Assembly: GCA_905221605.1 (NCBI GenBank)
Contig: CAJNDS010002379.1
Span: 949,501 to 1,013,500 of the forward strand
Source: Symbiodinium natans
Taxonomy: Eukaryota; Sar; Dinophyceae; Suessiales; Symbiodiniaceae
Length of the DNA stretch: 64,000 nt
Direction of reading: 5' to 3'
Shown here: one piece after another, positions 35,001 through 41,523 of the stretch
Position numbering within the stretch: the stretch's first letter is position 1
Layout of the letters: the number at the start of each line of letters is the position of its first letter
Notes under the pieces: generated by a model
Databases searched by the model: none
Told to the model about the DNA's origin: nothing
The model's input: the letters and a program-made list of their open reading frames with translations, nothing else
Program-made: the position numbers and the translations under genes

Positions 35001-38000
35001 GGAGCCCCCTCAAAAGTTCCGGCCTGGTAGTTCCCCACCTTATGCTGTGGGGCAGCTACCTTGTCGCAATATTCATCCCAACAATAGCTGACAGCATCAA
35101 CTTTGCTGATGGTCATGGGGATCGGGAAGGGATTCATGGCCGAATTATAGATAAACGGCGCGCTCCAGTGGCGCTGCGATTTACCCAGGGAAATACCCTT
35201 CGAGGAACCTTTGGCTCCGAGGGCTGCCTGGGTGAAAACTTGCTTCTCGGCGACGTCCAACTCGTGCTGAACTCCAAAGGTCAGCTGGTTCCAGCAGTGG
35301 GCCCAAAGGTTTTCTTCGTCCCCATGCGGCGGTTTAGCTGACATGAGGTCGAACAGCTCCGCGTCCACTTCGAGAAGGCCACGTAGCTCACCACTCTGCT
35401 CGTAGTACGTCATCCGGGCCCAAGCGCGGGCTTGGGGGTTGAACTCCTTCGTGGCGGCGGGCTTCATGGCTGTCAGCGTACGCCAAAGGATGACGATGGG
35501 CTCCGGCGTTGTACCCTGCACCTCCGAGGAGCGGTTTATCACAGTGAGCGCCACCCGCAATGGGAGCTCAAGCTTGCGCTGGAACTGCGGTGAGGCTGCG
35601 GTAACCCGGATGTGGTGCTGCTTGACGGGCGTTTTGGCGTCCTTGTAGAGAGGGCATCCTGCTCCACCACCGTAGGCGTCAACGAATGCTTTGCGGCACG
35701 AGAAGTCCTTGAACTGCAGCATTGTCACCGTAGACCACGCGTGTGGGCCTGCTGGCGGTGTAGACGGCTCCACTGCGAGGGCAGAAAGACACCAAAGTCT
35801 GCAGGAGTCGGAGGCGTTGTAGACGCGCTGGTGAATGAACTGCTTGATGTGCTCCAGCTGCTCCAGCATCCAGTTAATCTGAAAGAGCCTGTCCGCGGGT
35901 GCGAGCGTTTTATCCCAGCCAGACGTGACGACTAGCATGGCGCTCTCCTTCTTTTGCTGCTAGCTTGCCGATGACGTTCTCGACCTGCGTGATGAGGTTG
36001 AAGATTTCGGGTCGCAGGACCCCGAGGTGGTAATCGCGAATTGTCTGGAGAACCTCATTCCTTGTTGGGAGCGGTGTAGCCATGTAGGCTTGCATAGCCC
36101 CCACATCGTTAATGTCCACGCCCCTTTGCGCAGCCGTCATCTGGTAGGCGATGTCCGTCTCAATGGGCATGGGCTGGAAGAGGGATGAAGGGGTCCGCCT
36201 CTCTGTCGGGGGATCGCGGACCCCTTCTTCCACAATGGCGTCCCTCTCCGCGGTCTCCATGACGTGGTCCGAGGGCGGTGTAGCATGAGACTGGACCGTA
36301 GACGCCAGGGTGGACGGGGGCCCTCTCTTAGCAGCGCGTCTTGAGTCGAACCACATGTCCTGGCCGGCGTTGTAGACGTCGTGCTGTGTGGCCTGCCTCT
36401 GTGCCTCGAGGTGGCGGTAGGCCTGGCTGAGCTCTGCCCCCAGTCCGGAGTCGCGTCCGCTCATGGCTGCGGACGGTTCGAAAAAGCCCTGCAAAATGCC
36501 GGGCGCTGTAGCCAACGAGACTACAAGGAAAAAGAAAGCAAAACTCAAGTAGGTGACACCATGCAACATCGTACACAGCGGTAAAGCTTTCGAGCCCCCC
36601 ACTAACATGCACATGCTCTCGCTGGCAGCCAAATGCCTGGGTTTAGGGTTTAGGGTTTGAGATTTGCTTCGTGCGCCACACTGCGGTGGAGGCCGGCGCG
36701 GTGTGGGGTTTGAGGTTGGGGTTTAGGGTTTAGGGTTCAGGGTTTAGGGTTTAGGGTTTACGGTTTGCGGCTTAGGGTTTACGGTTTACGGCTTAGGGTT
36801 TAGGGTTTAGGGTCTCGGTTTAGGGTTTCGGGCTTAGGGTTTCGGGTTCTGGGTTTAAGATCTAGGGTTTAGGGTTTGAGATTTGGGGTTTAGAGTCTGG
36901 CGTTTAGCCACAAAGAGCGGAAACCCTGTAGCAACTAACTCAGAAACACCTTAAACCCGGGAAGGTCCTCTAGGCTCTAGAAACATGACTCCTAAACACT
37001 CCTCCACTGACCCCAAAAACCATTGAGCCGCATAAGGGTTCTCGTCTAAACCCTTGAAACCGGCTTAGGGTTTAGGGTCTAGGGTTTAGGGTTTAGGGTT
37101 GAGGGTTTAGAGTTTAGGGTTTTGGGTTTAGGGCCTTCTCCCCTCCCCGGATATCGGCGGGAAAGCTCCCATACTCACAACACTTCAATCTGAGGAGGTG
37201 GGCGTAGCCGAAGCGCTGCAAACCCACGACCCTTAGCCCTAACAGAGACCCCCCCAAGTGCCCCATGAAGGTACAGTTAGGCTCCCATTAAGGGCACTTG
37301 GGGGGGGGGAGTGCAGGAGGAAGCCTTAAGCCTAAACCCTAGACCCCAAACCCTCAACCCCAAACCCTAAACCCCAAACCCTAAACCCAAAACCCTAAAC
37401 CCTAAACCCTAAACCCTAGCCCCAAACCCCAAAACCTAAACCCTAAACCCTAAACCCCAAACCCCAAACCCAAAACCCTAACCCAAGCTCTCGCCTTTTC
37501 GAGAGCTTTCAGCGCCGCCCGCCTCACACCGCCGTCCTTGTCCTGGAATGCCGAGGGCCAGGGTGGTCAAGTTAGGGGCTTGGATCTTCAGGTTTGGGGG
37601 GTTTAGGGTGAATTAGGAGGGTTTAGGGTTTAGGGTTTAGGGGGTTTAAGGGTGAATTAGGGTTTAGGGGGTTTAGGGTGAATTAGGGTTTAGGGTTTAG
37701 GGTTTAGGGTTAGGGGTTAGGGGTTAGGGTGAATTAGGGTTTAGGGTTTAGGGTTTAGGGTTTAGGGTTTGGGGGGTTTAAGGGTGAATTTGGGTTTAGG
37801 GTTTAGGGGGTTTAGGGTGAATTAGGGTTTAGGGTTTAGGGTTTAGGGGGTTTAGGGTGAATTAGGTTTAGGGTTTAGGGTTTAGGGTTTAGGGTTTAGG
37901 GTTTAGGGTTTAGGGTTTAGGGTTTAGGGTTTAGGGTTTAGGGTTTAGGGTTTAGGTGTTTAGGGGTTTAGGGTTTAGGGTTTAGGGTTTAGGGTTTAGG

Positions 38001-41000
38001 GTTTAGGGTTTAGGGTTTAGGGTTTAGGGTTTAGGGTTTAGGGTTTAGGGTTTAGGGTTTAGATTAGGGTTTAGGGTTTCGGGTTACCCTAAACCCTAAA
38101 CCCCAAACTCTAAACCCTAAACCCTAAACCCCTAACCCTTAACCCCAAACCGTGGGGGGGAGCGTCCTCCAGTCGACTCACCAGGGCCTCAGTAGACCGC
38201 AGCAGACATCTCTGGGAGGGAGTTTTAGGGGCTTGGGGGGTTTAGGTTTTAGGGTTCAGGGTTTAGGGTTTAGGGTTTAAGGTTCAGGCTTGGGGGTTTG
38301 AGTTTAGGGGCTTAGGGTATGAGGCTGGGGGTTGAAGGCTTTAGGGCTTAGGGTTCACGGAAAGTTGGTAGGGCTTTGGGTGGAGGATGGTGTGTTGGGA
38401 TTTGGGCTTGGTATGCTTAATGTTCGGGAAGGACCCGAAGCGACCCTTTTGGCCATTTCCCATCATATAGGCACCCTGTCTTCGGTCAAATCACCATCAT
38501 CAAGGGGTCCAAACCCTAAACCCTACACCCCTCGACCCTAGCCCTACACCCTAAACCCTAAACCCGAAACCTGAAACCCTAAACCCTAAATGTTCTCGCC
38601 TCTACTTGGCAAGGACTTGCCCAAATCCAGGTCGCTCTGCCATCTTCAGTTGCCCTAAACCCTAAAGCCTAAACCCCAAACCCTAAACCCCAAACCCTAA
38701 AACTCTAAACCCTAAACCCGAAACCGGATATAACTAGGTTACTAAGTACCATGAACCTCCAAGCAGGGGCTGCTCAGAGCCTCGGCGTGCACCCCCGATG
38801 CGCCCTACAAACCTTCCCCGGAAGCCGAAGACCGCAGAACCGGACTCCCTTCACCCGCCCCAGCGCCTTAGGGTTTAGGGTTTAGGGTTTAGGGTTTAGG
38901 GTTTAGGGTTTAGGGTTTCGGGTTTAGGGTTTAGGGTTTAGGGTTTAGGGTTTAGGATTTAGGGTTTAGGGTTTAGAGTTTACAGTCTCGCAAAAAGAAC
39001 TCCAAGAGCCCCTGTGCCGCTGAGATGCAGCGACCACGCGGGAGTTGCTGCGGTTGGACACCTGGTTCAGGGTTTTTGGGGGTTCAGGGCTTAGGAGTTT
39101 AGGGTTTAGGGTTTAGGGTTTGGGGTTTAGGGTTTAGGGTTTAGGGGTTTAGGGTTTAGGGTTTAGGGTTTAGGGTTTAGGGTTTACGGCTTCGGGCTTA
39201 GGAGGTCAGGGTTGAGGAGTTCAGGAGTTCAGGGTTTAGGGCTTTGGATATAGGGGTTCAGTATCTCAAGTCCAAGCATCCGCTAGGGAAGTTCGCTACT
39301 CTGTTATCGAAGATCTACACACCCACACTTTGGAACCCACAACATGTTCTAATGAACCCTAAATAAACCCTAGGCCCTGCACCAGCAAGCCCTAAATCTG
39401 GGAACCCTACAGCCCCTAGGGCGTGAACCCTCAACACCCTATACCCCGGCGACTCCGAAGCCCTAAAGTCCCAGGGCTTGGACCCTCTAAACGTTAAGAC
39501 CCTAAGTCCCTAAACCCTAAGCCCCACACCCTAAACCCTAAACCCCAAACCCTAAACCCTAAACCGCAAACCCTAAACCCTAAGCCCCACACCCTAAACC
39601 CTAAACCCTAAACCCTAAACCCTAGACCCTAAACCCTAAACCCTAAACCCTGCACCCTGCACCCTGCGCCAGGGCCTGGCCCAAGGCCGTGGATGCCAGC
39701 CGCCGCACCGCGGAGTCGGAATCGGCCAGCTGCACCTGGTCATTCTTGGGGTTTGGCGGGGGAGTTTGGGGGTTTAGGGTTTAGGGCTAGGGTTTAGGGG
39801 TTTAGGGTTTAAGGCTAGGGTTTAGGGGTTTAGGGGTTTAGGGTTTGGGGTTTGGGGCTTATGGTTTAGGGTTTGGGGTTTGGGGTTTGGGGGCTTAGGG
39901 TTTTACGGGTTCAGGGTTCAGGGGTTTAGGGCTTTAGGGTTTAAAACAGGTTAGCCTTGGCCAATGCTGGAGCAAGAGGGCGCCCTGCAAAGATGCCGCG
40001 TCCTGCGTGAATGGGAGGCGCAATGCAGCCCACGGATGCAGGGCGATCTGCAGCGGATGTGCTGGGAAGCCGAGATCCAGGGCTTCCTCCACCAATGAAG
40101 AGTGGCGGATGGTTGCGTAGAACGTGGTAAGATCCACATAGACGCTGATCCGGTGGAGCCTGTGAGCTCTACCGACCTCCGCCATGAAGATACGTTTAAC
40201 GGCCACGTCCAGGCACGCCAGCCCTAGTGTAGCTGCGTCCCACCATGCAGTCTCCGTGATACGGTCAATCAAAGCCTTGACCAAAGGGTAAAGCATGTTT
40301 AGGAGGAGCTGATGCAGGACGTGCATGAGGGCTATTGGCCTCTCAATTGTGGCAGGGTTGAGGGTTTGGGGTTTAGGGTTTGGGATTTGGGGGGTTTGAC
40401 CTTCCGACCGACACTACACCCCAAACCCTAAACCCTAAACTCTAAACCCTAAACCCTAAACTCTAAATAAACCCTAAACCCTAAGCCCTACACCCTGCAC
40501 CCTAAACCCTAAACCCCAAACCCTAAACCAAAACTGGGGCTCGGACGACGAGGGCCTCCACCATCTGCTCGTCCCCTCGGCGTGCGACCTCCCGGCTTCT
40601 TGCGGCGGGTGAGGGTTCGGGGTTTAGGGTTTAGAGTTTCGGGCATAGGGTTTAGGGTTTAGGGTTTGGGGTGTAGGGTTAGGCTTAGGGTTTAGGGTTT
40701 AGGCAGACGCGCGCGCGCGCGGCCCCAAAACCCCCTGAAGCAACCTTAAACCCGAAGCCCCTACAAAACTCCTAAACCAATCCAAAAACAACCGAACAAA
40801 ACCCCCAACTCCCGAAAAAAAATAACCTTAAACGAAATCCCTCAGCCAGCTCCAACAATGGCGCTTAGTCGCTTAAAACCCCCAAAAGCATCCCCCTACA
40901 CTGAAGGGCCCATATAAGGAGGGGACTCCCAAAAGGGACCCTTATTCTTACTGTTGCCCTACATAACCCCTGTATATACCCTATCTAGTCCATATGTACC

Positions 41001-41470
41001 TAAGTAGCCCCTATATTACCCCATACTATCCTTAAGGTCCCTTATAAGGGCCCCTTGATAAACTCTAAGACACGAAACCTCCTAGAACCCTTAAACCCTA
41101 TTCAAGCGTAGGCCCCTGAAACCCTAAATCCCCTATGCCCCCCTAAACCCGAAACTCAACCTGAAACCCCCTATAGGCGCCTATACCCGCTCCACTAAAC
41201 CCCCACTTTTCTAGAACCCCTAAACCCCTTTAAAACCCAAATCCTAAACCCTAAACCCCAAACCCTAAACCCCCTGAAGCCCGAACGAAAGCAAGCCGGT
41301 GCCTGGCCCAGGGACGTGGTGGCCGCCTGGCGGACGTAGGGGTCGCGATCCTGGCCACCGATGGAAACTGTTCTAGGGTTCGCAGTGTAGGGTTTAGGGT
41401 TTAGGGTTTAGGGTTTAGGGTTTAGGGTTTAGGGTTTAGGGTTTAGGGTTTAGGGTTTAGGGTTTAGGGT

Positions 41471-41523
<53 letters not shown>

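Larger units (their letters stand above)
30076..36513 (-). repeat. Dispersed 12-mer GGCTACACCGCC and variants throughout the LINE
   Basis: On the plus strand GGCGGTGTAGCC or a close variant starts near 30076, 30896, 31418, 32447, 32719, 33544, 33868, 34117, 34372, 34514, 34826, 34986, 35754, 36070, 36275 and 36502. A related GGCGTTGTA form occurs near 30524, 32378, 32525, 35504, 35813 and 36367. All copies have the same orientation. Many encode A-T-P-P in the protein; others are read in other frames. Confidence 0.85.
29757..36638 (-). mobile_element. LINE (non-LTR retrotransposon) inserted in telomeric repeat
   Basis: A 6.9 kb element on the minus strand. The 5' part holds two overlapping ORF1-like frames, followed by an AP-type endonuclease, RNase H and reverse transcriptase. 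The 3' end is an A8 tract (T8 at 29757-29764 on the plus strand) directly followed by CCCTAAA. The 5' end at about 36638 directly abuts G-type telomeric repeat. No 3' UTR is visible: the RT stop TAA is partly made by the tail. The element carries at least one in-frame stop and two frame breaks, so this copy looks inactive. It lies in a HEAT-gene intron in the same sense as the gene. Clade not assigned. Confidence 0.9.
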
